Source of the DNA: Moraxella boevrei DSM 14165
Lineage (GTDB): Bacteria; Pseudomonadota; Gammaproteobacteria; Pseudomonadales; Moraxellaceae
Direction of reading: 5' to 3'
Length of the DNA stretch: 64,000 nt
NCBI RefSeq assembly: GCF_000379845.1
Contig: NZ_KB903809.1
Location: forward strand, 62,001-126,000
The notes beneath the pieces are model-generated. The model had not been told where the DNA came from and did not search any database. It saw only the letters and a program-made list of their open reading frames with translations. Position numbers and translations under genes: made by a program. Positions 35,407-45,682 of the stretch are shown here, in pieces (position 1 is the first letter of the stretch; every line of letters begins with the position of its first letter).

Positions 35407-36354
35407 ATGCACCCTGAAGTTACGTCTGTCTATGTCCCTGTGAAAACCAAAGATTATCGCTTTTGGGCGATTTTGCTCAGTATTTTGGGACATAGTATCT
35501 TGGTGGGAACGGTGCTATATTTTCATAGCGAAGCCCCACCAGCACCGATGCAAACCGTGCTAGTTTCGCCTGAAGAATTGTCCGAGTTACAAGGGCAAAT
35601 CCAAGCCAATCAGCAAAATAACGCTGACCACGTAGGGCAAACTTTAAATGATCATCAAAATAAGCCAAATTTAGTACCAACTAAGCCAGAAACGGCGAAA
35701 ATTATGCAAGAAATCGCCCAACGAGAAGCCGAGTTTCAAGCCCAACAAGCCCAATTAGCCCAGCAAATTAACGCCCAACACGAAGCGGAACAACAACGCA
35801 TTGTTGACGAACTTAATCAAAAATTTGCCCAACAACAAGAAACGTTAAGCGACTATGAAACGGCGGAAAGTCGCATTGACGAGATTGAAGCAGGCTTGCG
35901 TGCTGATATGGAACGTGCCAGCGATTTAATCCAACAACGTGGGGATGATAAACGCATTAAGATTATTAGCAAAAATATCACCTCAGATGGGCAAGATTTA
36001 CCCAAAGATAGCAACAGTTCGAACAGCCCACAAGGTGGCATCCAAGGCGGTAATGGCGAACCACGCCAAGGGGCGAGAAATGGGGTAAATTCGACAGGTT
36101 ATTTAAGCCAAATCCAAAGTATTATTGACCGAAATTGGCACCCACCGACCAACAGTAATGGTAAAAAACTTACCGTTCAATTTAGCATCGCACCATCAGG
36201 AGCGATTAGCAATGTGCGTGTGCAAGGCAGTGTCGATGAAGCATTTAAAAACAGCCTAAAAAAAGCCGTGCAATCCTCCAGTCCATTACCACCACCGCCT
36301 GCCGATGCTTACGAAGAATTTCGTGATAATAGCTTTACCTTTATTGCGGATTAA
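35407..36354 (+). CDS. tolA: Tol-Pal system protein TolA
   Basis: TolA links the TolQR motor to the outer membrane. The 315 residues show one N-terminal membrane helix (about 19-40), a Gln/Ala/Glu-rich coiled-coil region (about 95-180), a Gly/Asn-rich hinge with 'GGIQGGNGEPRQGARNG', and a C-terminal TonB_C domain ending 'SSPLPPPPADAYEEFRDNSF' and 'TFIAD'. TolB and Pal, normally next in order, are not here; obg follows. The start follows AGAAATGCG, with a modest ribosome-binding site. Confidence 0.9.
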   Translation: MHPEVTSVYVPVKTKDYRFWAILLSILGHSILVGTVLYFHSEAPPAPMQTVLVSPEELSELQGQIQANQQNNADHVGQTLNDHQNKPNLVPTKPETAKIMQEIAQREAEFQAQQAQLAQQINAQHEAEQQRIVDELNQKFAQQQETLSDYETAESRIDEIEAGLRADMERASDLIQQRGDDKRIKIISKNITSDGQDLPKDSNSSNSPQGGIQGGNGEPRQGARNGVNSTGYLSQIQSIIDRNWHPPTNSNGKKLTVQFSIAPSGAISNVRVQGSVDEAFKNSLKKAVQSSSPLPPPPADAYEEFRDNSFTFIAD

Positions 36355-36378
36355 ATGTTTGTCGATTAAGCCGATTAA

Positions 36379-37674
<1,296 letters not shown>

Positions 37675-37703
37675 TCAAATTTTCTTATCTATTTTGTTAA
37701 ACG

Positions 37704-37740
37704 TAAAAAAAAGAGAAAGCCGAAGGTTTCTCTTTTTTTA
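37704..37740. terminator. Bidirectional terminator between obg and the RNA helicase
   Basis: AAAAAAGAGAAA and TTTCTCTTTTTT form a stem around GCCGAAGG, with T runs on both strands. It serves the convergent obg and RNA helicase genes. Confidence 0.85.
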
Positions 37741-37760
37741 TGTCAATTATTTGGCAAAAA

Positions 37761-39830
37761 TTAACGTGGACGACGGCGTGGGGCAGACGAACCGTAAAGT
37801 TCTTCTTTCACACCTTTAGGTTTGCGTGAGCCAAATTCTGATTTTTTGTCAAATTTTTTGTCACCTTTATCAAAATTTTTGCCTGCATGGTCTTTTTTGG
37901 CAAATGGACGGCTGTCGCCACGTCTATCATCGTTAAAGCGTTTTTCTTCACCATAGCGACGGTTTGGGCGTTCATCACGGCTGTGATAATCACGTTTTTC
38001 GCCACGCTCACCACGTTCATGACTACGCCCATCGTTACGGTGATCAGAGCCACGATAATCAGAACGATTGCTTTCAAAATCTTGTCCAAATTTACGTGGT
38101 TTTTTGCCAAAATCATCGGAGTGTCTGCCATTGTCATGACGCCCATCACGGGCAAAACGGGGTTTTTTGTCAAATGAGCGTTCGTGGTTGCTATGACGTT
38201 CCGTGCGTTCAAAGCGATTAGGTTCGCCACGCTCAAATCTTGGCTCACGGTCAAAACGTTCTTCACGTTTCTGGTTATGTTCGGCATAACGTTCATCACG
38301 GTTAAAGCGTTGTTCTTGGTATTTTGGGCGTTGTGGACGGTCTTGATAATCAGCACGGTGACTGCGTTCTGAACGCTCAAAACGTTCAACATTTTCGCCA
38401 CGTTCAGAACGGTCATCAAAACGATTTCTGTCATTTCTACCAAAACGCTCGGAACGTTCGCCACGTCCAAATGATTTTTCACGTCTACCAAAACCTGATT
38501 TTTTATCAAAACGTCCTTTGCCCCGTCCTTTTTTATCACGGTCATGACGTTCTACAAATTTTGGCTCAAGTCCTTCTAACACCGCTTCGGGCATATCACG
38601 TTTTAGATAGCGGTTGATATTGCCAAGCTGACGGCGGTCATCACGGCTACACAAATTAATTGCAACGCCTGTACGTCCTGCACGTCCCGAACGTCCAATA
38701 CGGTGTACATAATCTTCTACTTGGCGGGGCAAATCGTAGTTAAAGACATGACTAATGTTTGGTAAATCAATACCACGAGCCGCTACATCGGTCGCCACCA
38801 CAAGCTGATATTTTCCACTACGTAAGTCGGCAACGATACGGTTACGCTTGCCTTGTGGCAAATCACCGTGTAGGTAACAAACCTTATGCCCCCAATCTTG
38901 TAAACGCTCGGCAAGCTCTTCGCTACTGCGTTTGGTGGCGGTAAAAATAATTGCTTGGCTACGTTCGTTATCACAGATTAAGTGTTCTAACAGTTTGTTT
39001 TTATGCTCAAAATTGTCACAAAAATACACTTTTTCATCAATATGAGCAGTCTCTACTTTGATGCTAATGCGTTCTGGATTTTCGGTAAAACTTTCGGCGA
39101 TTTTGCCTACCGCACCGTCCCATGTCGCGGATGACATAATGGTTTGACGGCTGTCAGGGGTAGCGTCCAAAATCGCATTAATATCATCAGCAAAACCCAT
39201 GTCTAGCATACGGTCTGCTTCATCTAACACCAACATGGAGAGCTCAGACAAATCCACACGCCCTGCATGGATATGGTCAAGCAAGCGACCTGGGGTGGCG
39301 ATGATAATTTGCACGCCTTTTTTTAGGGCACGAATTTGCCCGCCATACGCTGAACCACCGACCAACGGCACGCTAAACAAATCACGCATGGAAGAGCCAT
39401 AACGGCGAATGCTGTCGGAAACTTGGTGGGCTAACTCACGTGTAGGGGTCAAAATCAATGCCTTAACTGCTTTGGGTTGGCGATGCTTGCTTTTGGTAGC
39501 AGGGGCTTCGCTTAGTTGGTGCAAAATCGGCAACACAAAAGCGGCAGTTTTTCCGCTTCCAGTTTGGGCGGATAATAACAAATCACGTCCTGCAATCGCT
39601 ACAGGAATGGCTTGGGCTTGGATAGGGGTTGGCGTGGTGTAGCCTGTTTTCTCAATACTTTTTAACAAAATATGCGACAAACCCAAATCGCTAAAACGCA
39701 AGCTGTCTTCGTCTACTAAATCATCAGTATTTTCAAGGGTTTGTAAAATCTCGCTTAATTCAGGATTAAACGTATCGGCTTGGTTGTGGGTTTGGTGAGC
39801 GGTGGTTAAAAAATCATTGATACTTGTCAT
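37761..39830 (-). CDS. DEAD-box RNA helicase (RhlE-like) with long charged tail
   Basis: A 689-residue DEAD-box helicase. The core has 'AQTGSGKT' (88-95), 'PTRELAHQV', 'VLDEADRMLDMG', 'SAT' and 'HRIGRSGRAGR', close to RhlE/DbpA-type enzymes that remodel rRNA and mRNA. After about residue 425 the tail is roughly 260 residues of low complexity, rich in Arg, Asp, Glu, Gly and Phe, with repeated 'RFER', 'RSER', 'RFDR' units; such tails bind RNA and can drive condensate formation. Tails this long are unusual for the family. The gene has a long AT-rich leader with two hairpins. Confidence 0.9.
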   Translation of the reverse strand: MTSINDFLTTAHQTHNQADTFNPELSEILQTLENTDDLVDEDSLRFSDLGLSHILLKSIEKTGYTTPTPIQAQAIPVAIAGRDLLLSAQTGSGKTAAFVLPILHQLSEAPATKSKHRQPKAVKALILTPTRELAHQVSDSIRRYGSSMRDLFSVPLVGGSAYGGQIRALKKGVQIIIATPGRLLDHIHAGRVDLSELSMLVLDEADRMLDMGFADDINAILDATPDSRQTIMSSATWDGAVGKIAESFTENPERISIKVETAHIDEKVYFCDNFEHKNKLLEHLICDNERSQAIIFTATKRSSEELAERLQDWGHKVCYLHGDLPQGKRNRIVADLRSGKYQLVVATDVAARGIDLPNISHVFNYDLPRQVEDYVHRIGRSGRAGRTGVAINLCSRDDRRQLGNINRYLKRDMPEAVLEGLEPKFVERHDRDKKGRGKGRFDKKSGFGRREKSFGRGERSERFGRNDRNRFDDRSERGENVERFERSERSHRADYQDRPQRPKYQEQRFNRDERYAEHNQKREERFDREPRFERGEPNRFERTERHSNHERSFDKKPRFARDGRHDNGRHSDDFGKKPRKFGQDFESNRSDYRGSDHRNDGRSHERGERGEKRDYHSRDERPNRRYGEEKRFNDDRRGDSRPFAKKDHAGKNFDKGDKKFDKKSEFGSRKPKGVKEELYGSSAPRRRPR

Positions 39831-39878
39831 AAAAAACCTTTTAAAAACAAAATCTTAAAAATAAACATCAACAACAAC

Positions 39879-39905
39879 CGACAATCCTAACCATTAGGCT
39901 TGTCG
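39879..39905 (-). promoter_or_regulatory. Hairpin in the helicase leader, proximal
   Basis: CGACAA-CCTAA and TTAGG-TTGTCG pair with one mismatch around CCA, about 50 bases before the helicase ATG. No T run follows on the transcript, so it is not a simple terminator. Confidence 0.5.
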
Positions 39906-39965
39906 TTATTATTAACAATTTAGTTTTAAGTGTAAAAATTACACGCAAAAAAGCAAAACTCGGTT

Positions 39966-40012
39966 CTTTAATCGGTGTTAACCTTCTTATAGGCGGTTAA
40001 GGTCGATTAAAG
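39966..40012 (-). promoter_or_regulatory. Nested hairpin in the helicase leader, distal
   Basis: Outer arms CTTTAATCG and CGATTAAAG (perfect 9) enclose inner arms TTAACC and GGTTAA, about 135 bases before the helicase ATG. Two stacked perfect stems look deliberate; a role in leader folding or mRNA stability is inferred. Confidence 0.5.
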
Positions 40013-40430
40013 TATGTTCAACACAAAAATCGTGTTATTTGAGCATTGCAATCTCAAGTGTCATTTTCTATTTTGCTAGTTTTGGTTTACTAGGTGAGTA
40101 AAGGTATGACAATAAAGGGGAATTAATTATTACAATGCTAAAATGATATCAAATGGCAAAACCATTTACAATTTTGACAAGATTTGGAATAAACTTGACG
40201 TTGCTATCAGCGTAATGAAAGCGACTATTTTACTCAAAACCGTTTTAAAAAGCAAGTGCTTTTTGCCGAAAGTTTTTTAATGGTGCTTGTGGCAATTAGT
40301 ATAGCTAGTTAACAAAATTTGGTGAATCTTTATGATGCAAAAAAGCATGGATTTTTTGCTATCAAAATGCACGATAACAAGGTAAAATAGCGTGTTTTTT
40401 TTGATAAATTTTAATAATGGAAACTTGTTT

Positions 40431-40715
40431 ATGTTGACAAATAAAACGGTTTGGCAAAATACAAAAATGGGCGTATGGTTAGCTTGCGGAGCATTGATAT
40501 TAAGCGCTTGTGGACAAAAAGGCGACTTATATTTGCCCAAGAAATCGAACCAAGCTATCCCAACCCAAGCGATAAATGATGATGCAAGTTTGGCGGATTT
40601 AAACCGTCAACAGCAAGCCGACATTGATAATTTGAGCAATAGCGAAAATCGTTTAGACAATAATTTGGAAAATAAAGCGGATGAAATTTCGGACGAAAAT
40701 TCACAATCTTATTAA
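40431..40715 (+). CDS. lptM: LPS translocon maturation chaperone LptM (YifL family)
   Basis: A 94-residue lipoprotein with lipobox 'LSAC' (C27) followed by 'GQKGDLYLPKK', matching the 'CGxKGPLYxP' signature of LptM, which assists oxidative folding of the LPS translocon LptD/LptE. The start at 40431 follows TGGAAA; a longer frame from 40392 would add 13 residues. The C-terminal 50 residues are Asp/Asn/Glu-rich. It lies 41 bp before lysA, the usual arrangement in gammaproteobacteria. Confidence 0.87.
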   Translation: MLTNKTVWQNTKMGVWLACGALILSACGQKGDLYLPKKSNQAIPTQAINDDASLADLNRQQQADIDNLSNSENRLDNNLENKADEISDENSQSY

Positions 40716-40756
40716 TTTTAATTTATAAATAATTTAAAAAAACAAAAGGAAAGCCC

Positions 40757-42055
40757 ATGACTCACGATGATATTGTTACCGTTAATCCAAGAAAGCACGT
40801 TGCCCATTTGCCATTTTTGGAATATGCCGATAACCGTTTGACGATGGACGGCGTGGATCTAAACACCGTTGCTAATGAGTTTGGCACGCCTGTATATGTA
40901 TACAGCAAACAAGCGATTTTGGCAAATTATCAAGCCTATGATGACAGTTTTTCTGACATTTCTCACCAAATTTGCTATGCGGTGAAAGCAAATTCCAACC
41001 TTGCCGTGTTGCAAGCCTTGGCAAAAGTTGGGGCAGGGTTTGACTTGGTAACAGGTGGTGAGCTGGCTCGTGTATTAAAAGCAGGTGGCGACCCAACAAA
41101 AATCGTGTTTTCAGGGCTTGGTAAAAGTCATGCCGATATTGAAAAAGCGTTGGACGTTGGTATCGCATGCTTTAATGTGGAGTCGGTAAGCGAGCTAAAT
41201 CGCATTAGTGAAGTGGCGGTAAAATTAAGCAAAACCGCTCCGATTTCATTGCGTGTCAATCCTGATGTGGACGCCAAAACCCACCCTTATATTTCTACAG
41301 GTTTAAAAGAAAATAAATTTGGCATTAGCCACGATGATGCCGTAAATGTGTATAAAATCGCTAAAGATTTACCCAATCTTGACATTATTGGTATTGATTG
41401 TCATATCGGTTCGCAACTCACCGAAATTCGCCCATTTATGGACGCATTGGATAAAGTGATTGAATTGATCGAGCAATTAAAGCAACAAGACATTCACTTA
41501 AAACATATTGATTTGGGCGGTGGTCTTGGCGTGCGTTATACTGATGAAATTCCTGTAGATTTAGCGGATTTTGCCAATGCTTTATTGCCGAAATTACAAA
41601 AATTAGGCTTAAAAGTGTATTTAGAACCAGGACGGAGTATCGTGGCGAATGCAGGGGTTTTAGTTACCAAAGTGGATATTTTAAAACCGACCAATCACAA
41701 AAATTTTGCAGTGGTGGATTGTGCCATGAATGACTTAATCCGTCCAACGTTGTATGAAGCGGTGATGGCGGTTGTGCCTGTTACTCTAAATACTAACTGT
41801 GAGCCAAAAACGTGGGATATCGTTGGGGCAATTTGTGAAACAGGGGATTTTTTGGCAAAAAATCGTGTATTAAGCTTGGTGGAAAATGACCTGCTTGCTA
41901 TTACAGGGGCAGGGGCGTATGGCTTTACCATGTCAAGCAATTATAACAGCCGTCCACGAGCGTGCGAAGTGTTAATTGACGACGGACAGGCTCACCTAAT
42001 CCGTGAACGTGAAACACTCGAAAGTCTGTGGAAGTGTGAACATTTGTTGGATTGA
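40757..42055 (+). CDS. lysA: Diaminopimelate decarboxylase
   Basis: LysA decarboxylates meso-diaminopimelate to L-lysine with PLP. The PLP lysine is K77 in 'QICYAVKANSN'; further motifs are 'HIDLGGGLGVRY', 'EPGRSIVANAG', and 'ICETGDFLAKN' with the active-site cysteine. The 432-residue length fits. The ATG follows AAAAGGAAAG. It lies between lptM and dapF, the usual neighbourhood. Confidence 0.97.
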   Translation: MTHDDIVTVNPRKHVAHLPFLEYADNRLTMDGVDLNTVANEFGTPVYVYSKQAILANYQAYDDSFSDISHQICYAVKANSNLAVLQALAKVGAGFDLVTGGELARVLKAGGDPTKIVFSGLGKSHADIEKALDVGIACFNVESVSELNRISEVAVKLSKTAPISLRVNPDVDAKTHPYISTGLKENKFGISHDDAVNVYKIAKDLPNLDIIGIDCHIGSQLTEIRPFMDALDKVIELIEQLKQQDIHLKHIDLGGGLGVRYTDEIPVDLADFANALLPKLQKLGLKVYLEPGRSIVANAGVLVTKVDILKPTNHKNFAVVDCAMNDLIRPTLYEAVMAVVPVTLNTNCEPKTWDIVGAICETGDFLAKNRVLSLVENDLLAITGAGAYGFTMSSNYNSRPRACEVLIDDGQAHLIRERETLESLWKCEHLLD

Positions 42056-42173
42056 TTTTTGTTAAAAATTAGATAAATTGGGGTAAATTTGACAAAACAC
42101 TTATCAATTATGGCATATCATGTTAATATAGTATTAGATAAATCAAGAAAACTAAAAATGTTAAGGAAATAGT

Positions 42174-43076
42174 ATGTTGATTGAATTTACAAAAATGCAC
42201 GGTTTGGGCAATGATTTTATGCTGATTGACTTGGTTACCCAACGCCTTGATTTAACGTCAGATTTTGTTAGGTTGTTGGGCGATCGTCATTTGGGGATTG
42301 GGTTTGACCAGTTGTTAATCGTTGAACCGCCAACTCGCCCTGACGTGGATTTTAAATACCGTATTTTTAACCAAGACGGCTCAGAAGTTCAGCAATGTGG
42401 GAATGGTGCAAGATGTTTTGCTCGGTTTGTGCAAGCTCGCAAGTTATCCTTTAAACAGCGTATCCGTGTAGAAACCGCAAGCGGGGTGATTACCTTAAGC
42501 ACTGATAATTACGGCTGGGTACAAGTAGATATGGGCAAGCCAAAATTTGAGCCTGATGATATTCCATTTACCCCAAAAGCCATTACCAAAGTACAAAATT
42601 CCTATCGTCTGAATGTGGACGGTACGCCTGTCACCCTGTATGTGGCAAATATGGGTAATCCGCACGCGGTGATTAAGGTGGATGATATTTTAACGGCGGA
42701 TGTGGAGCGACTTGGTAAAGCGATTGAATCGCATCCTGCCTTTCCTGAACGGGTGAATGTTGGCTTTGTGCAAGTGATGAACGACCGTCATATCCGTCTG
42801 CGTGTCTATGAGCGTGGCGTGGGCGAAACCCAATCTTGTGGCACAGGGGCGTGTGCGGCGGTAGCGACAGGTGTGCGTGAAGGCTGGCTAGATGAAGGTG
42901 TGGATATTCGGGCTCAGCTGTACGGCGGTAGCTTGATTATACGTTGGCAAGACGGCTATCCTGTGTATATGACCGGCCCTGCGACCTTTGTGTATGAAGG
43001 TGTATTTAGCCCAGAAGGCTTAATGGCAGGGGCAGGCATGAAACCTGTTGCCCCAATATCGGTAGAAGATGCGTAA
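42174..43076 (+). CDS. dapF: Diaminopimelate epimerase
   Basis: DapF interconverts LL- and meso-diaminopimelate, providing the peptidoglycan and lysine precursor. The two catalytic cysteines are C75 in 'QQCGNGARC' and C222 in 'QSCGTGACAAV'. The opening 'IEFTKMHGLGNDFM' is the family start. At 300 residues it is about 25 longer than E. coli DapF, with an extra C-terminal segment. It overlaps xerC by 8 bases, suggesting coupled translation. Confidence 0.97.
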   Translation: MLIEFTKMHGLGNDFMLIDLVTQRLDLTSDFVRLLGDRHLGIGFDQLLIVEPPTRPDVDFKYRIFNQDGSEVQQCGNGARCFARFVQARKLSFKQRIRVETASGVITLSTDNYGWVQVDMGKPKFEPDDIPFTPKAITKVQNSYRLNVDGTPVTLYVANMGNPHAVIKVDDILTADVERLGKAIESHPAFPERVNVGFVQVMNDRHIRLRVYERGVGETQSCGTGACAAVATGVREGWLDEGVDIRAQLYGGSLIIRWQDGYPVYMTGPATFVYEGVFSPEGLMAGAGMKPVAPISVEDA

Positions 43077-43989
43077 TATTCTGACGTTAACCGAGCAATG
43101 GCTCACCACTTTAACCACACAGCATTACACACTTGCCACGATACGCACTTATCGGCAAGCGTTACGTCCTTTTTTGCAGTTTTTACAACAGCTTGGTTAT
43201 CATGAGTTTCACCAAGTTCACCGTCAAAATATTAGCGATTATCTTGCCAATCGCTTAGACAGGGACAAACTGTCAAAAACGAGTGTTCAGCACGAATTAA
43301 CCGTGTTACGTCAATTATTTAAATGGTTGTTAAAACAAAAACTTATCCAAAAAAATCCCACCACCGCCCACCGTTTAAAACGTTCGCCACGTCCTTTACC
43401 GACTTTGCTCGATGTGGATGTTATTAACCAATTATTAGACCAACCACCGCCTGACGATGACAAGCAACTTCCGCTTTGGGTGAGAGATAAAGCCATGCTG
43501 GAGTTGTTGTATGGCAGTGGCTTGCGGGTGGGGGAATTGGTGGGGCTAAACTTTAGCGATATTGATAAAAACCAACAAATATTGAGAGTATTGGGTAAAG
43601 GTGGCAAAACTCGCCTTGTGCCAATCGGACAAAAATCGTGGCAAGCCTTACAAGATTATTTGCCCTACCGTCAGTTATGGCAAAACGAACATACCGCCGA
43701 TAATGCGGTCTTTATCAGTGAAAAATTTGGCAAACGCTTGACAACCAGAACCGTACAGTTACGCATCAAACACCATACCAAACTTGCCAATCTGTCGCAA
43801 GACGTGTATCCGCATTTGCTCCGACATTGTTTTGCATCGCATATTTTAAGCGATAGTGGCGACTTGCGTGGTGTGCAAGAATTGCTCGGACACAGCGACA
43901 TTAGTACCACCCAAGTTTACACCCATCTGAATTTTGGGCATTTGTCAAAGGTATATGACAACGCTCACCCACGTTCTCGCCGTTCTTGA
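43069..43989 (+). CDS. xerC: Tyrosine recombinase XerC
   Basis: XerC acts with XerD at dif to resolve chromosome dimers. The catalytic set is visible: R153 ('GLRVGEL'), K180, H249 and R252 ('PHLLRHCFAS'), H275 ('LLGHSDIS') and the nucleophile Y284 ('TQVYTHL'). The SAM-like N-terminal domain occupies about 1-100. The start overlaps the dapF stop (ATGCGTAA). The DUF484 gene usually between dapF and xerC is missing. A nearby dif site was not found. Confidence 0.95.
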   Translation: MRNILTLTEQWLTTLTTQHYTLATIRTYRQALRPFLQFLQQLGYHEFHQVHRQNISDYLANRLDRDKLSKTSVQHELTVLRQLFKWLLKQKLIQKNPTTAHRLKRSPRPLPTLLDVDVINQLLDQPPPDDDKQLPLWVRDKAMLELLYGSGLRVGELVGLNFSDIDKNQQILRVLGKGGKTRLVPIGQKSWQALQDYLPYRQLWQNEHTADNAVFISEKFGKRLTTRTVQLRIKHHTKLANLSQDVYPHLLRHCFASHILSDSGDLRGVQELLGHSDISTTQVYTHLNFGHLSKVYDNAHPRSRRS

Positions 43990-44024
43990 TTGATGGGTTT
44001 TTTAAATGAGTTTTTTAAAAAAAA

Positions 44025-44507
44025 TTAATGCGAACGACTTAAATTTTCGGTGGTTTTTCGCAATTTCAAACTGAGCAAAATCGCAATGCCACGCAAAATC
44101 TCAACCGCTACCCTTGGGTAATCGCTTAGCAAATTTTCAAAATCTTTTTTGGTCAGTAATACCAATGCCGTGGTTTCTGATGCACGCACGGTTGCTGAGC
44201 GTGTCAGCGTGTCAATTAACGCCATTTCGCCGATTGTATCGCCTTGCTCAATATTGCCGATATGGATAAAATTTTGCGAATTTTTGGTTGTTTTTTCGTT
44301 AGTTAATTTTAAGTCTTTTTTTAAAACATCTAAACTACCGACCAACACAAATGCGACATAGTCGCCGTGTTCGCCTTCGTGAAATAAAAATTCATGGGCT
44401 GAAAGTTCTTTAAAAATCAAGCGTTGTTCCAATATTTGAAACATATAAGGGTCAAAATTGGCAAACAATGGACTTTTTTTCAAATAATCAAATAAGGTAC
44501 TATTCAT
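44025..44507 (-). CDS. Cyclic-nucleotide-binding domain protein
   Basis: A 160-residue protein consisting essentially of one cNMP-binding domain. The phosphate cassette 'GEMALIDTLTRSATVRA' (about 104-120) has the E and R usual for nucleotide binding. There is no DNA-binding helix-turn-helix, so it is not a CRP-type regulator; it may be a stand-alone sensor. It is the downstream gene of a pair with the nitrilase-type gene (27-bp gap). Confidence 0.85.
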   Translation of the reverse strand: MNSTLFDYLKKSPLFANFDPYMFQILEQRLIFKELSAHEFLFHEGEHGDYVAFVLVGSLDVLKKDLKLTNEKTTKNSQNFIHIGNIEQGDTIGEMALIDTLTRSATVRASETTALVLLTKKDFENLLSDYPRVAVEILRGIAILLSLKLRKTTENLSRSH

Positions 44508-44534
44508 AATTTTTACTTTGTATAAATTAATTAA

Positions 44535-45491
44535 TTAACAAGGGTTATTAATGATAAAATGTTGACTTGCCATTAAGTCAATATTTTCTCGCCAAATCTG
44601 TTGTTGAGATTTGTCAAAGCTTGCAATAACTAACTGATAATTATCGGGTTTTTTATCAGCAGGATTGTCACTAAAACTGAGCCAAGACGTGGCTTGTTGA
44701 GTAATTGGCAATTCGGCAATATTGTTGGCAATATTTTCATCCCCTTTTTCACCCACGATTTTACCTACTATTTCGCCACAAGCATTGACAATTTGGCTGT
44801 GTCCCCATGTTTCTCGCTGTTGCTGTTTTTGTGATGTGTTAATTAAATGCGTGCCTGTTTGCCCCGCACCAAGCATCAAACATTGGCTATCCAATGCCCG
44901 AGCGGTGAGCAATGCTTGCCAATGTGCCTTGCCTGTGGTGTAAGTAAAGGCGGACGGTGCGGTGAGTAACTGTGCCCCAAGCTGTCGCAAGCGTACCGCT
45001 AAACTGGCAAAACGCAAATCAAAACACACCATCATGCCGATGTTGCCAATGGCGGTTTTGGCGACCACAGGCTCGTTGCCCGCTTCAAAGGTTTGCCCTT
45101 CATCATAGTTGGCAGTGCGGTCGTTGACGGTGGCTTTAAACAGATGAATTTTGTCATAACGTGCCACGCAATCGCCTGACGGCTCAAATAATAGCGAGCT
45201 TTGACGAAATTTGCCGTCTGCGACAGGCGTTCCGTCAGGGCGAAACGGACACGGCAACGTCCCTGCAAGCAGATGAGTTTTATGATGTTCTGCCAATTTG
45301 CCACACCAATCTTGCAAGGCGTGAAAATGCCGACTTGCCAAACCTTGTTTGCCAAAACAAAACGCATTTTCAGGCAACACCACGAGCGACACGCCAAGGC
45401 TGACCGCTGTTTTTACCGCACTTTCAATTTGGATAAGATTTGCCAGAATATCGGTTTGGCTGTTTAATTGAACACACGCAACTTTCAGCAT
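44535..45491 (-). CDS. Carbon-nitrogen hydrolase (nitrilase superfamily)
   Basis: A 318-residue hydrolase with the Glu-Lys-Cys triad: E41 ('VVLPENAF'), K114 ('RYDKIHLF') and C156 ('MMVCFDLRF'). The set resembles bacterial Nit1/YafV-type amidases that act on deaminated glutathione, but other omega-amidases cannot be excluded. The likely ATG is 45491; transcription is away from rpoN. Its promoter region contains a perfect inverted repeat shared with rpoN. Confidence 0.87.
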   Translation of the reverse strand: MLKVACVQLNSQTDILANLIQIESAVKTAVSLGVSLVVLPENAFCFGKQGLASRHFHALQDWCGKLAEHHKTHLLAGTLPCPFRPDGTPVADGKFRQSSLLFEPSGDCVARYDKIHLFKATVNDRTANYDEGQTFEAGNEPVVAKTAIGNIGMMVCFDLRFASLAVRLRQLGAQLLTAPSAFTYTTGKAHWQALLTARALDSQCLMLGAGQTGTHLINTSQKQQQRETWGHSQIVNACGEIVGKIVGEKGDENIANNIAELPITQQATSWLSFSDNPADKKPDNYQLVIASFDKSQQQIWRENIDLMASQHFIINNPC

Positions 45492-45551
45492 GGATTTTAC
45501 CCTTTTTATCGGTTTTTTGTAAAAATTTTACCGCATTTTAGCACGTTTTTT

Positions 45552-45585
45552 GCCGATATTAGCCAAAAAATGTTAAAATATCGGC
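45552..45585. promoter_or_regulatory. Perfect inverted repeat between the nitrilase and rpoN
   Basis: GCCGATATT (45552-45560) and AATATCGGC (45577-45585) are perfect complements around a 16-base spacer. It sits in the divergent promoter region; a -10-like TAAAAT lies in the right arm. A possible operator. Confidence 0.5.
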
Positions 45586-45682
45586 TAGTTGTGTGATTTT
45601 TTCTAATATTGGTTAAAATAAACGCACCGATTGATATTGTCAAACAAAATAATATTTTTGCTAAAAAATGTGGTGATTTGTT

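Larger units (their letters stand above)
39831..40430. other. 600-bp non-coding stretch with a structured leader
   Basis: No gene found. On the minus strand it contains the helicase leader with two hairpins (39879-39905 and 39966-40012). The right part is AT-rich spacer before lptM; a minus-strand frame at 40277-40540 is a chance reading. Long leaders of cold-shock RNA helicases are known for regulatory structure, which makes this worth testing. Confidence 0.6.

Noticed and set aside
37808-38545. 245-codon frame within the helicase tail, same strand, other frame
   Set aside because: Shadow of the Arg/Asp-rich repeats; Asn/Val/Met repeats arise from the same codons shifted by one base.
40277-40540. 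87-codon minus-strand frame across the lptM start
   Set aside because: Overlaps the real lptM gene and its upstream region; no start signal or family match.
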